Source: Fusobacterium sp.
Lineage (GTDB): Bacteria; Fusobacteriota; Fusobacteriia; Fusobacteriales; Fusobacteriaceae
Assembly (NCBI RefSeq): GCF_032477075.1
Contig: NZ_JAWDXO010000011.1
Coordinates: 1 to 64,000 of the forward strand
Direction: 5' to 3'
DNA length: 64,000 nucleotides
The notes beneath the pieces were generated by a model that saw nothing but the letters and a program-made list of their open reading frames with translations, did not search any database and was not told the origin of the DNA. A program made the position numbers and the translations under genes. Position 1 is the stretch's first letter, and every line of letters starts with the position of its first letter. This document shows, one piece after another, positions 16,142 to 25,530 of the stretch.

Positions 16142-19100
16142 ATGAGGAGAAAAATTTATCTTACAGCAGCATATATTATAATTTCTTTAAATATTCTGGG
16201 AATGAGTAGTGTTCCCACGGGAAATATTGGAAACACCAGTGACAGAATATTAGGTGGAGCTGATGAGATAGAGGTAGACCTTCTTAGTGATACGATTACT
16301 TCTCAAAGTGGTGTCAATGTAAAATATGGAGACTTAAAATTAAAGGTTTTTGATATGCAGAGAGACAAGGAAAAAAATAGAGCATATCTTAAAGGAAATA
16401 TAATAACTCAAGTAGATCAACCTACAGGAGCTCTTAAATTAGAATCAACTAATGGCGATGTATCTTTAGATGGAAACCAAGGAGTTTTTTATAATAACTT
16501 TGGATATCTTGAAATAGGAAAGGTGACTGGAGGAGAAGCTCCAAATGATAAAATCTATTTTGGAGGAAAAGTATTTGAATATGAAAATGGGAATCTTTAT
16601 ATAAATAACGGTTGGCTGACAACTGATTATAATATAGCTGAAACAGGTGATCCAAACCAAGCAGGATATCATTTCCTTTCTAAAGAAATAATAGTTGAAC
16701 CTGATAAACAGCTTACTTTAAAAGGTAGTGATCTATATTTAGGAGATAGAGATATTTTTCCTTTTAGTATTCCATGGTATAGAGTTAATATAAGAGAAGA
16801 ATCTGAAGTGCCTCTATTTCCAGAATGGGGAACAAAAAAATATTATGGATGGCAGACTTCATGGGGAGTTCTTTATGGAGATAAAGATAGTAAATTTAAA
16901 GGTGGGTTTGCTCCTAAGTTTGCTGATCAAATGGGATTGCTGATAGGAAGATGGGAAAATTGGTATAAAACAGATAAATTTGGTACAGCGAAATTAAATA
17001 TAGATGATGCATTAATATGGTCAAAAACAGATAAAAAAGAAAAGTATAATGATCCTGTTGATTATGAAGAAAAAAATAAAAGATATAGATTAAATTATAC
17101 TCATGAATACAGTGGTGAAAAAGGAATTTTGCAATTTAATGCTATCAATGGAACATATAATATGATTCCTAAATTGGAAGATATAATTACTGATTATGAA
17201 GGTAATGGAAGATTTTTAAATAACACTAGACCTAAATTAGATTCTACTATAAGCTTTTTCTCAATGAATTCAGATCTTAAAGAATTAGGACCAGATAAAG
17301 ATATTACTTTAAAGACGAGATTGAAACTAACTGATGATAAAGAAGCTTATGCACTTATGGTTTATGATGATATAGGTGATATTGACTATGGAAGTAATAT
17401 AGATAATGATCTTTATTCACAGGTTGAATTATACAAAGATAACAATAGATATAGAGTTGGAGGTTATTATAATTATTTATATGACATGGATCCAGGTTCA
17501 ACTTTAAATGATACTCAGTCAAGAGCTGAAGATTTTGGGTTTGAATTTTTTGAAAAGAAAAATAATATTGGCTTCAGTTATGATGAAAAAAATGGAGATA
17601 AATTCAGAAGATTGGGACTATGGGAAAGAGATCCAAATCTTGATTCTATGATTCAATATAATACCCTTTTAGGAGGAAATTTTTATTATAAATACAATCC
17701 AAGTACAATAAGAGAGTATTCTCAATATGACAGCAAAGATTTGAGAATATCTTTTGGCGACTATGATTTCTGGGGAGATTATAGAATAAAAGCTGGATAT
17801 AATATCAATGAATATGAAAGAAAACTTGATTTAATGGATGATCCTTTAAGAGAAAAAGTTGTATTTGGAAATAATAATAGAGATAAAGAGTATAATAGAT
17901 TCGAAAATATAATATATAGTGATTTCAGAGAAGAAAGAGCATATATAGATTTTTACAATACTACTACTAAATTTACCTTTGCAACTGGACAGACAAAAGA
18001 AAAATTCTGGGATAGAGAAGGAATATATTACGAACCAGCTTTTTCAATTGATTCTTACAGACAATATGTAAATGAGTCTAAATTCTATGAATTTGGTGCT
18101 GAGAGAAATGAAATACCTCTTGGAGCTTTTGGACAATTAGCTCTATTTGGAGGAGTAAGATATGATAAATATGATAAGGGATATAATCCATATACAAGAC
18201 ATTACACAAGTGGAGAAGATTCAACTCTTAGAACACAGTTAAAACTTAATCATACAATACAGCTTTTTGATAATACAGATGATAGTGAAAGAAAAGTAGA
18301 TTTTGCATTGAGTAATGATTTAAGACTTTTTTATCAAAGATATGATTATGATTCTGGAGATGTTAAATTTGGAACTGCTTACAATGATATCAGGAAAAAG
18401 ACCATGAGTTCTGAAGACATCAGATTAAAAAATAAAGATAACATTTATGAAATCAAAGATACTATTAATGCAATGATAGGAAATACAGAAACAGCATATA
18501 ACATTGAATACAAAAGAAGAGAAAATCCTGCTGACACAAGTGAGCTCAATGGACAGACATTTAAAAATGATATCAACTTTAAAATTGATGATAAACAGTC
18601 TTTATTGTTGAATTACGGGCAAGATAGACAATACACAAGTGAAAATGTAAGAGATAAAAACTATAATGATTTAACATTCAGAAACTATGGAATAATATAT
18701 AACTATGAAGGCCATAGGTTATCTTATCAAAATCAGGGAATAGATTCTAAAATATGGGATATGAAAAATGTAGATAATGCTAAAGAAAAAATCAGAGCAA
18801 ATACATATACATATCAATATTCTTTTGGAGATAATAGATTAGGATTTGATTTCAGTCAAGGTACAGATGTAAGAAGAAATTATACACTTGACCTTAAAGA
18901 AATAGATGTAGATAATAAAATCTATGGAATTTCATTTTTAGATGGTGGAGATGTAGAAAATTATTATAGAATTGCGTATGAAGATTATAAGCATAAAGAA
19001 GACGGAGCAAAAATAACTTTAACAGATGGAAGAGTTAAAAATATTAATAACTCAGATGTATTGTCATTTACTTATGAATATAGAGATAAAAGATTTACAG

Positions 19101-19825
19101 ATGAAGAATTAAAAAAATATGCTGAGCTTGAATTTAATAAAGATTCTAATCAGCTGACACAAGCAGAGCTTTACAGAGTGAGAGATATCCTAAGAGACAG
19201 AGAGAGAAATAGTGTGAATTTCAATCTTAACAGTATAATGTATGACAGATTTAATACATTAGGAGACTATAAACGTAATTTTAAGATTCATCTTATGATG
19301 CAGAGAAATGAAGCAAGATATGATAAAACTGGAGATTTATGGGATTCATTAGAGGAAATAAGAGCCAGATTTTTCTATTCACAAAATAGAATTGGAGTAG
19401 GATATGAAGTAGAGGAAAACTCAGGATGGAACAGTGGAAGCTGGGAAAGATTGAATAGAGAACATAAAGTAAGTCTGATGACAAAAATTGGAAAACCAAG
19501 TGAAGGTTGGAATGTAAAAACTTATGCTAAGTTCTATGAAAACTTTAAAGATACATCTAATAAGAATAGAAGAAAAAGTTCACTTGATGGTCTAGGAGTA
19601 GAAATAGGTAAAGAGTTTGGATATTACGAATGGGCTGTGGCTTATGAAAGAGAGTATGACCTCAGTACAAGAGATTATGAATGGAGAGTGGCTCTTCAAT
19701 TTACATTACTTGCATTCCCAGATAAACCTATATTTGGTCTTGGAGCAGATACAGATGCTAAGAAGAAAACAAGTCCTCAAACTTACTTGTTTGATGGAAT
19801 AAAGCCACAAGATATAGTAGATTAA
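16142..19825 (+). CDS. lptD: LptD-like LPS-assembly outer-membrane protein
   Basis: Large outer-membrane protein (1227 aa). After a signal peptide (about 1-25), residues roughly 35-210 resemble the OstA/LptA-like jellyroll that receives LPS from the bridge (GADEIEVDLLSDTITSQSG, later AYLKGNIITQ). The rest is aromatic-rich, alternating beta-strand sequence of a big barrel, with PWYRVNIREES near the junction. It is far longer than the roughly 780-residue E. coli LptD, and I found no cysteine, so the disulfide maturation of enterobacterial LptD cannot apply. The presence of an LptC/A fusion, LptB, LptF and LptG in the same window supports the call. A generic OstA-domain barrel is the alternative. 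Confidence 0.78.
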   Translation: MRRKIYLTAAYIIISLNILGMSSVPTGNIGNTSDRILGGADEIEVDLLSDTITSQSGVNVKYGDLKLKVFDMQRDKEKNRAYLKGNIITQVDQPTGALKLESTNGDVSLDGNQGVFYNNFGYLEIGKVTGGEAPNDKIYFGGKVFEYENGNLYINNGWLTTDYNIAETGDPNQAGYHFLSKEIIVEPDKQLTLKGSDLYLGDRDIFPFSIPWYRVNIREESEVPLFPEWGTKKYYGWQTSWGVLYGDKDSKFKGGFAPKFADQMGLLIGRWENWYKTDKFGTAKLNIDDALIWSKTDKKEKYNDPVDYEEKNKRYRLNYTHEYSGEKGILQFNAINGTYNMIPKLEDIITDYEGNGRFLNNTRPKLDSTISFFSMNSDLKELGPDKDITLKTRLKLTDDKEAYALMVYDDIGDIDYGSNIDNDLYSQVELYKDNNRYRVGGYYNYLYDMDPGSTLNDTQSRAEDFGFEFFEKKNNIGFSYDEKNGDKFRRLGLWERDPNLDSMIQYNTLLGGNFYYKYNPSTIREYSQYDSKDLRISFGDYDFWGDYRIKAGYNINEYERKLDLMDDPLREKVVFGNNNRDKEYNRFENIIYSDFREERAYIDFYNTTTKFTFATGQTKEKFWDREGIYYEPAFSIDSYRQYVNESKFYEFGAERNEIPLGAFGQLALFGGVRYDKYDKGYNPYTRHYTSGEDSTLRTQLKLNHTIQLFDNTDDSERKVDFALSNDLRLFYQRYDYDSGDVKFGTAYNDIRKKTMSSEDIRLKNKDNIYEIKDTINAMIGNTETAYNIEYKRRENPADTSELNGQTFKNDINFKIDDKQSLLLNYGQDRQYTSENVRDKNYNDLTFRNYGIIYNYEGHRLSYQNQGIDSKIWDMKNVDNAKEKIRANTYTYQYSFGDNRLGFDFSQGTDVRRNYTLDLKEIDVDNKIYGISFLDGGDVENYYRIAYEDYKHKEDGAKITLTDGRVKNINNSDVLSFTYEYRDKRFTDEELKKYAELEFNKDSNQLTQAELYRVRDILRDRERNSVNFNLNSIMYDRFNTLGDYKRNFKIHLMMQRNEARYDKTGDLWDSLEEIRARFFYSQNRIGVGYEVEENSGWNSGSWERLNREHKVSLMTKIGKPSEGWNVKTYAKFYENFKDTSNKNRRKSSLDGLGVEIGKEFGYYEWAVAYEREYDLSTRDYEWRVALQFTLLAFPDKPIFGLGADTDAKKKTSPQTYLFDGIKPQDIVD

Positions 19826-19854
19826 AATTTGAATGTATAATATAGGAGGAAATT

Positions 19855-21768
19855 ATGAAAGTAGAATTACCAAGCGGAGATATAAAAGAATTTGAGGGAC
19901 AAGCTAATATGTTTGAAATAGCAAAGAGTATCAGTAATTCTTTAGCAAAAAAAGCAGTAGCTGTTAAAATAGATGGAATACCAATGGATATGGCAACAAT
20001 TTTAGATAGAGATGCAAAAGTGGAATTTATATCTGCTGACAGTGAAGAAGGAGAAGAAATAATAAGACATTCAACAGCTCATTTAATGGCACAAGCTGTT
20101 ATTAGATTATTTCCAGGAACAAAAGTAGCAATAGGACCTGCAATTGAAAATGGTTTTTATTATGATTTTGATCCAAAAGAGCAATTTACAGAGGAAGATT
20201 TAGTAAAAATTGAAGCTGAAATGAAAAAAATAGTGAAAGAAAATGAAAAAGTTGAAAGAGTTATGATGACTAGAGAAGAGGCTATAGAACATTTTGAAAA
20301 ATTAGGTGAGATATATAAAGTAGAAATCATAAAAGAAATAGCTCAAGGAGAAATTCTTTCTTTCTATAAGCAAGGAGAATTTATGGATTTATGTAGAGGA
20401 CCTCATGTACCATCTACATCTTATTTAAAAGCTTTTAAATTAAAATCAGTTGCAGGAGCTTATTGGAGAGGAGACTCTAATAATAAGATGCTTCAAAGAA
20501 TATATGGATTTGCCTTTTCTGATGAAGCTAAATTAAAAGCATATTTAACTCTTTTGGAAGAAGCTGAAAGAAGAGATCATAGAAAATTAGGAAAAGAGTT
20601 AGATCTATTCTTTGTAAGTGAATATGGACCAGGGTTTCCAATATTTCTTCCGAAAGGGATGGTAATTAGAAATACTCTTATAGATCTTTGGAGAAGAGAA
20701 CATACTCTTGCAGGATATCAGGAAATTAGTACTCCAATAATGCTGAACAAAGAATTATGGGAAATTTCTGGACACTGGTTTAATTATAGAGAAAATATGT
20801 ATACTTCCACAATAGACGAAACTGAATTTGCTATAAAACCTATGAACTGCCCAGGTGGTATTTTAGCATATAAATATCAATTGCATTCATACAAGGATTT
20901 TCCAATTAGATGTGGAGAATTGGGAACAGTTCATAGACATGAATTTTCAGGAGCTCTACATGGTCTTATGAGAGTAAGATCATTTACTCAAGATGATGCT
21001 CATATATTTATGACTCCAGATCAAATAGAAGCTGAAATCATAGGAGTAGTTGAGCTAATAGATAAATTTTACAGTAAATTATTTGGATTTGAATATCATA
21101 TTGAATTATCAACTAAGCCAGAAAAAGCAATTGGATCAGATGACATATGGGAAAAAGCAGAAGCTGCACTTGCTGGAGCTCTTGACAAAATTGGAAAACC
21201 ATATAAATTAAATCCTGGTGATGGAGCTTTCTATGGACCTAAATTAGATTTTAAAATAAAAGATGCTATTGGAAGAACTTGGCAATGTGGAACTGTTCAG
21301 TTAGATTTTAATCTTCCAGAAAGATTTGATATCAGTTATATTGGAGAAGATGGAGAGAAACATAGACCTGTAATGATTCATAGAGTTGTTTATGGTTCAA
21401 TAGAAAGATTTATAGGGATTCTCATTGAACACTTTGCAGGAGCTTTTCCTTTATGGCTAGCACCTACTCAAGTTAAGATTTTGACTATCAATGATGAAGT
21501 GGTGCCTTATGCTAAAGAAATATTTAAAGCTCTTCAAGAAAGAGGGATCAGAGCAGAGGTTGATGATAGAACAGAATCTATTGGATATAAAATCAGAGAA
21601 GCTAATGGAAAATATAAAGTTCCTGTACAACTTATATTAGGTAAAAATGAAATTGAAAATAAAGAAGTAAATATAAGAAAATTTGGTTCTCAACAACAAG
21701 AATCTATGAAATTAGATAAATTCTTAGATATTATTGTTGATGAAGCCAAAATAAGATTTGATAAATAA
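19855..21768 (+). CDS. thrS: Threonyl-tRNA synthetase
   Basis: Class II synthetase of 637 residues: TGS domain (1-60), editing domain with HSTAHLMAQA near 75 and CRGPHVPST near 180, catalytic core with KPMNCPGG near 330 and motif 3 near 520, and a C-terminal anticodon-binding domain. Zinc ligands include the Cys of MNCPGG. Only 29 bases separate it from lptD, with no room for a T-box leader, so it appears to be co-transcribed with lptD. A terminator follows the stop. Confidence 0.96.
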   Translation: MKVELPSGDIKEFEGQANMFEIAKSISNSLAKKAVAVKIDGIPMDMATILDRDAKVEFISADSEEGEEIIRHSTAHLMAQAVIRLFPGTKVAIGPAIENGFYYDFDPKEQFTEEDLVKIEAEMKKIVKENEKVERVMMTREEAIEHFEKLGEIYKVEIIKEIAQGEILSFYKQGEFMDLCRGPHVPSTSYLKAFKLKSVAGAYWRGDSNNKMLQRIYGFAFSDEAKLKAYLTLLEEAERRDHRKLGKELDLFFVSEYGPGFPIFLPKGMVIRNTLIDLWRREHTLAGYQEISTPIMLNKELWEISGHWFNYRENMYTSTIDETEFAIKPMNCPGGILAYKYQLHSYKDFPIRCGELGTVHRHEFSGALHGLMRVRSFTQDDAHIFMTPDQIEAEIIGVVELIDKFYSKLFGFEYHIELSTKPEKAIGSDDIWEKAEAALAGALDKIGKPYKLNPGDGAFYGPKLDFKIKDAIGRTWQCGTVQLDFNLPERFDISYIGEDGEKHRPVMIHRVVYGSIERFIGILIEHFAGAFPLWLAPTQVKILTINDEVVPYAKEIFKALQERGIRAEVDDRTESIGYKIREANGKYKVPVQLILGKNEIENKEVNIRKFGSQQQESMKLDKFLDIIVDEAKIRFDK

Positions 21769-21776
21769 TTGAGTAT

Positions 21777-21810
21777 AAAAGCCTTGACTTGTTCAAGGCT
21801 TTTATTTTTA
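21777..21810 (+). terminator. Terminator of the lptD-thrS unit
   Basis: AAAAGCCTTGA and TCAAGGCTTTT form an 11-bp stem with a five-base loop, followed by T-rich sequence. Confidence 0.85.
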
Positions 21811-21850
21811 AAATAAAATAAATTTTTTATCCTAATTATACCTAGTTATA

Positions 21851-21879
21851 TTGAAAAAATATCATAAATATGGTAAAAT
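21851..21879 (+). promoter_or_regulatory. Promoter of the long dus-to-purine-permease run
   Basis: TTGAAA and TAAAAT are separated by 17 bases. Almost no gap of more than about 100 bases occurs downstream until 44388, so this may drive a very long transcript. Confidence 0.65.
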
Positions 21880-21928
21880 TTTTAGATTGAGATACCTTTT
21901 TTATTTAATGGTGGAGGAAGAAAAGTTT

Positions 21929-22891
21929 ATGATAAAAATATATACTGCTCCTATTGCTGGAGTGACAGATTATACATATAGAGGAATTTTAAAGGAATTT
22001 AAGCCAGATCTCTTATTTACAGAAATGGTAAGTATAAATGCTTTAGAAGTAGCATGTGAAAAGACACTTAAAGTTATTTTGAGACTTAGGGAAGGAGATT
22101 CTGTACAGCTTTTTGGTAAGGATACCAAAAAAATGGTAGAGAGTGCAAAATTTGTAGAAAGCCTTGGAGTAAAGCATATAGATATAAATTCAGGATGTCC
22201 AATGAAAAAAATAGTTAATAATGGATATGGGGCAGCTCTTATGGAACAGCCAGAATTAGTAAGAACTATGCTCTCTGAAGTTAGAAGTGCTTTAAATGAT
22301 AAAACAAATCTTTCTATAAAAATCAGAGTGGGCTATAAAGAAAGTAAAAATCCAGTGGAAATAGCTAAAATAGCTCAAGAAACTGGATGTAACCATATAA
22401 CTGTTCATGGAAGAACAAGGGAACAAATGTATACAGGAAAAGCTGACTGGAGCCTCATAAAAGAAGTAAAAGAAAGTATAGATATACCAGTCATAGGAAA
22501 TGGAGATATATTTACAGCAGAAGATGCCAAAGAGAGAGTAGATTATTCTGGAGTAGATGGAATAATGCTGGCTAGGGGTATATTTGGAAATCCTTGGTTG
22601 ATAAGGGATATTAGAGAATATTTTGAATATGGAAAAATACTCCATCCAGTAACAGATGCAGAAAAAATTGATATGGCAATTGAACACACTAAAAGAACAG
22701 AGATAGAGCATCCAGAGAGACCTTTTATTTTTGAACTTAGAAAACATTTGTGTTGGTATTTAAAAGGAATAAGAAATACTGCTGAAATAAAAGATAAAAT
22801 AAATCATACAGATAACTATAACAAAATAATAGAACTTTTAAATAAAGTGAAAGATAATCTTCTTTCAGAACCAGAAATAGTAACTATGTAA
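21929..22891 (+). CDS. dus: tRNA-dihydrouridine synthase (Dus family)
   Basis: Flavin-dependent reductase that makes dihydrouridine in tRNA D- or variable loops. It has APIAGVTDYTYR near the N-terminus, then NSGCPMKKIVNNGYGAALM with the catalytic Cys near residue 90, HGRTREQMYTG near 160 and the FMN-binding IGNGDIF. The start at 21929 gives the normal N-terminus and has GGAGGA upstream; the longer reading from 21851 starts inside the -35 box. 320 residues. Which positions it modifies (DusB versus other classes) is not resolved here. mutS starts 12 bases later. Confidence 0.92.
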   Translation: MIKIYTAPIAGVTDYTYRGILKEFKPDLLFTEMVSINALEVACEKTLKVILRLREGDSVQLFGKDTKKMVESAKFVESLGVKHIDINSGCPMKKIVNNGYGAALMEQPELVRTMLSEVRSALNDKTNLSIKIRVGYKESKNPVEIAKIAQETGCNHITVHGRTREQMYTGKADWSLIKEVKESIDIPVIGNGDIFTAEDAKERVDYSGVDGIMLARGIFGNPWLIRDIREYFEYGKILHPVTDAEKIDMAIEHTKRTEIEHPERPFIFELRKHLCWYLKGIRNTAEIKDKINHTDNYNKIIELLNKVKDNLLSEPEIVTM

Positions 22892-22903
22892 GGAGTTGAG
22901 CAA

Positions 22904-25528
22904 GTGACTGGAGATACACCTTTAATGAGTCAATACAAAGAAATAAAAGAACAAAATAAGGATAATCTTCTTTTTTTTCGTTTAGGAGATTTTTATGAGA
23001 TGTTTTTTGATGATGCAGTTATAGCTTCAAAAGAACTGGGATTGACATTGACAAGCAGAAACAGAGAAAAAGGTCAAGATGTACCTCTTGCTGGAGTTCC
23101 TTATCATTCAGTATCTTCATATATAGCTAAGTTGGTTAATAAAGGATATAAAGTAGCTATCTGTGAGCAAGTGGAAGATCCTAAAAGTGTAAAAGGAATA
23201 GTAAAAAGAGAAGTTGTAAGAGTCATAACACCAGGAACTGTTATTGACACAGATTATCTTGATGAAAAAAGTAATAATTATCTTATGGGGATAAAAATAG
23301 ATGGGAATAAAGGAGCAATAGCTTATTTAGATATCACAACTGGAGAATTTAAAGCTAGTGAATTAGAAGGAGAAGATATAATATTTAAACTTCTAGGTGA
23401 AATAAACAAAACTGCTCCTAAAGAGATATTGCTAGAAGAAAAAACTTATGATAAATATTATGAAGAATTAAAAAAGCATAATACCTTATCAGATATCAAT
23501 ATAAGTAAAATAATTGAAAAAAGAAAGTGTGAAGATTATCTTAAAGATTATTTTAAAGTGATATCATTGGAAAGTTTTGGATTAAAAGATAAAAAAATGG
23601 CTGTTACAATATCAGCAACTGTTTTGAATTATGTAGTAGAACTGCAAAAAGGAAAAGAACTTCCTGTAAATAATATATTATATACCAGCAGTGAAAATAT
23701 AATGGAGCTTAACATAACTACTCAAAAAAATCTAGATATAGTAGATAATTATAGAGAAAAAAATGGAACAGGAACACTTTTATGGGTAATAGATGAATGT
23801 ATGACTTCTATGGGAAGTAGGCTTCTGAAAAAATTTATAAAAAATCCTCTTCTTGATATAGAAAAAATAAATGAGAGACAAAAAGATATATCTTTTTTTA
23901 TTGAAAATGTGCTTCTTAGAGAGGAAATTAGAGAAAAATTAAAAAGTATATATGATATAGAAAGAATAATAGGAAAGCTTGTTCTTGAAACTGAAAATGG
24001 AAGAGATATGATTTCACTGAAAATTTCAATAAAAAATTCATTAGAAATATTAAAACTTTTACAAGGAAATTCAATATTCTCTATTGAAGTAAAAACCTTG
24101 ATTGATATATACAACTTAATAGAAAAAACTATTGTAGATGAGCCACCTTTTTCAGTGAGAGAGGGAGGGATTATCAGACAGGGATATAATGAAATGCTCG
24201 ATGAACTTCATGGATTATCAAAAGATGGAAAAGATTATATTCTTGAAATAGAAAACAGAGAGAGAGAGAGAACTGGGATAAAAGGCCTTAAGATAAAATA
24301 TAATAAAGTATTTGGTTATTTTATAGAGGTAACAAGAGCTAATTCACATCTAGTTCCAACAGATTATATTAGAAAACAAACTTTAGCCAATGCAGAAAGA
24401 TACATAGTGCCTGATCTGAAAGAATATGAAGAAAAAGTATTAAATGCTAAAGACAAGATAGAGAATTTGGAATATCAGTTATTTAAGGAAGTTGCTTATG
24501 AGATAAAAAGTCATAAAGAGATACTTCAAGATCTGGCATATAAGATAGCATATCTTGATGTGGCAAGCAACTTGGCCCATATAGCAATAAAAAATTCATA
24601 TATTCAGCCTGAAATACATGAAGGGAAAGATATAGAAATAATTGCTGGAAGGCATCCTATAGTAGAAAAGCTTATTCCAGCAGGAGAATATGTAAAAAAT
24701 AACATAGTATTTGATGATAATAAAGAAATGATAATACTTACAGGGCCAAATATGTCAGGTAAATCTACTTATATGAAACAGGTAGCTTTGATCATAATTA
24801 TGGCTCATATAGGATCATATGTACCAGCAAACTATGCTAAAATAGGATTGGTAGATAAAATTTTTACAAGAATAGGAGCAAGTGATGATCTTCTTACAGG
24901 GCAGTCTACATTCATGCTTGAAATGAGTGAAGTTGCTAATATAGTAAACAGTGCAACAAACAGGTCATTTATAATACTTGATGAAATAGGGAGAGGAACC
25001 TCAACTTTTGATGGTATTTCTATAGCAACATCTATTACTGAATATATTCATGAAAGAATAGGAGCAAAGACAATATTTGCAACACATTATCATGAGCTTA
25101 CTCAACTGGAAGACAAACTGGACAGAGCTGAAAATTATAGAATAGAGGTAAAAGAAAATGATAAAGAGATAGTTTTCCTAAGAGAAATAGTAAAAGGTGG
25201 AGCAGATAAATCTTATGGAATAGAGGTAGCAAGACTTGCAGGTCTACCTAAAGAAATATTGGATAGATCAAAATCTGTATTAAAAAATTTAGAAGATAGA
25301 AAACGGATAATTGAGAAAAAACTAAAAGGGGAACAGCTTATACTTTTTGGAACTCCTCAAAAAGAAGAACCAACTGAAGAGGAAAAAAATAATTTAAAAG
25401 GAAAAGAACTGACGAAAGAACAGAAAATAGTTATGAGAGTATTGGAAGAGTTAGATCTTAATGGAATGACACCTTTAGAAGCCTTGTTAAAGCTTAATGA
25501 GCTGAAAAAAATATTAAATAGGAGTTAA
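22904..25528 (+). CDS. mutS: DNA mismatch repair protein MutS
   Basis: Mismatch recognition ATPase, 874 residues. The N-terminal mismatch domain begins TPLMSQYKEIK and has FFRLGDFYEMFFDDA, the Phe-x-Glu motif of MutS1. The ATPase domain has Walker A GPNMSGKSTY near residue 615, ILDEIGRGTSTFDG (Walker B and signature) and THYHELTQL. A GTG start at 22904 is required by the conserved N-terminus. mutL is not adjacent; the next gene (two bases on) belongs to LPS export. Confidence 0.96.
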   Translation: MTGDTPLMSQYKEIKEQNKDNLLFFRLGDFYEMFFDDAVIASKELGLTLTSRNREKGQDVPLAGVPYHSVSSYIAKLVNKGYKVAICEQVEDPKSVKGIVKREVVRVITPGTVIDTDYLDEKSNNYLMGIKIDGNKGAIAYLDITTGEFKASELEGEDIIFKLLGEINKTAPKEILLEEKTYDKYYEELKKHNTLSDINISKIIEKRKCEDYLKDYFKVISLESFGLKDKKMAVTISATVLNYVVELQKGKELPVNNILYTSSENIMELNITTQKNLDIVDNYREKNGTGTLLWVIDECMTSMGSRLLKKFIKNPLLDIEKINERQKDISFFIENVLLREEIREKLKSIYDIERIIGKLVLETENGRDMISLKISIKNSLEILKLLQGNSIFSIEVKTLIDIYNLIEKTIVDEPPFSVREGGIIRQGYNEMLDELHGLSKDGKDYILEIENRERERTGIKGLKIKYNKVFGYFIEVTRANSHLVPTDYIRKQTLANAERYIVPDLKEYEEKVLNAKDKIENLEYQLFKEVAYEIKSHKEILQDLAYKIAYLDVASNLAHIAIKNSYIQPEIHEGKDIEIIAGRHPIVEKLIPAGEYVKNNIVFDDNKEMIILTGPNMSGKSTYMKQVALIIIMAHIGSYVPANYAKIGLVDKIFTRIGASDDLLTGQSTFMLEMSEVANIVNSATNRSFIILDEIGRGTSTFDGISIATSITEYIHERIGAKTIFATHYHELTQLEDKLDRAENYRIEVKENDKEIVFLREIVKGGADKSYGIEVARLAGLPKEILDRSKSVLKNLEDRKRIIEKKLKGEQLILFGTPQKEEPTEEEKNNLKGKELTKEQKIVMRVLEELDLNGMTPLEALLKLNELKKILNRS

Positions 25529-25530
25529 AT

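Noticed and set aside
21851..21928. Longer dus reading frame beginning at 21851.
   Set aside because: That start lies on the -35 box of the promoter, and the added residues do not belong to the Dus family.
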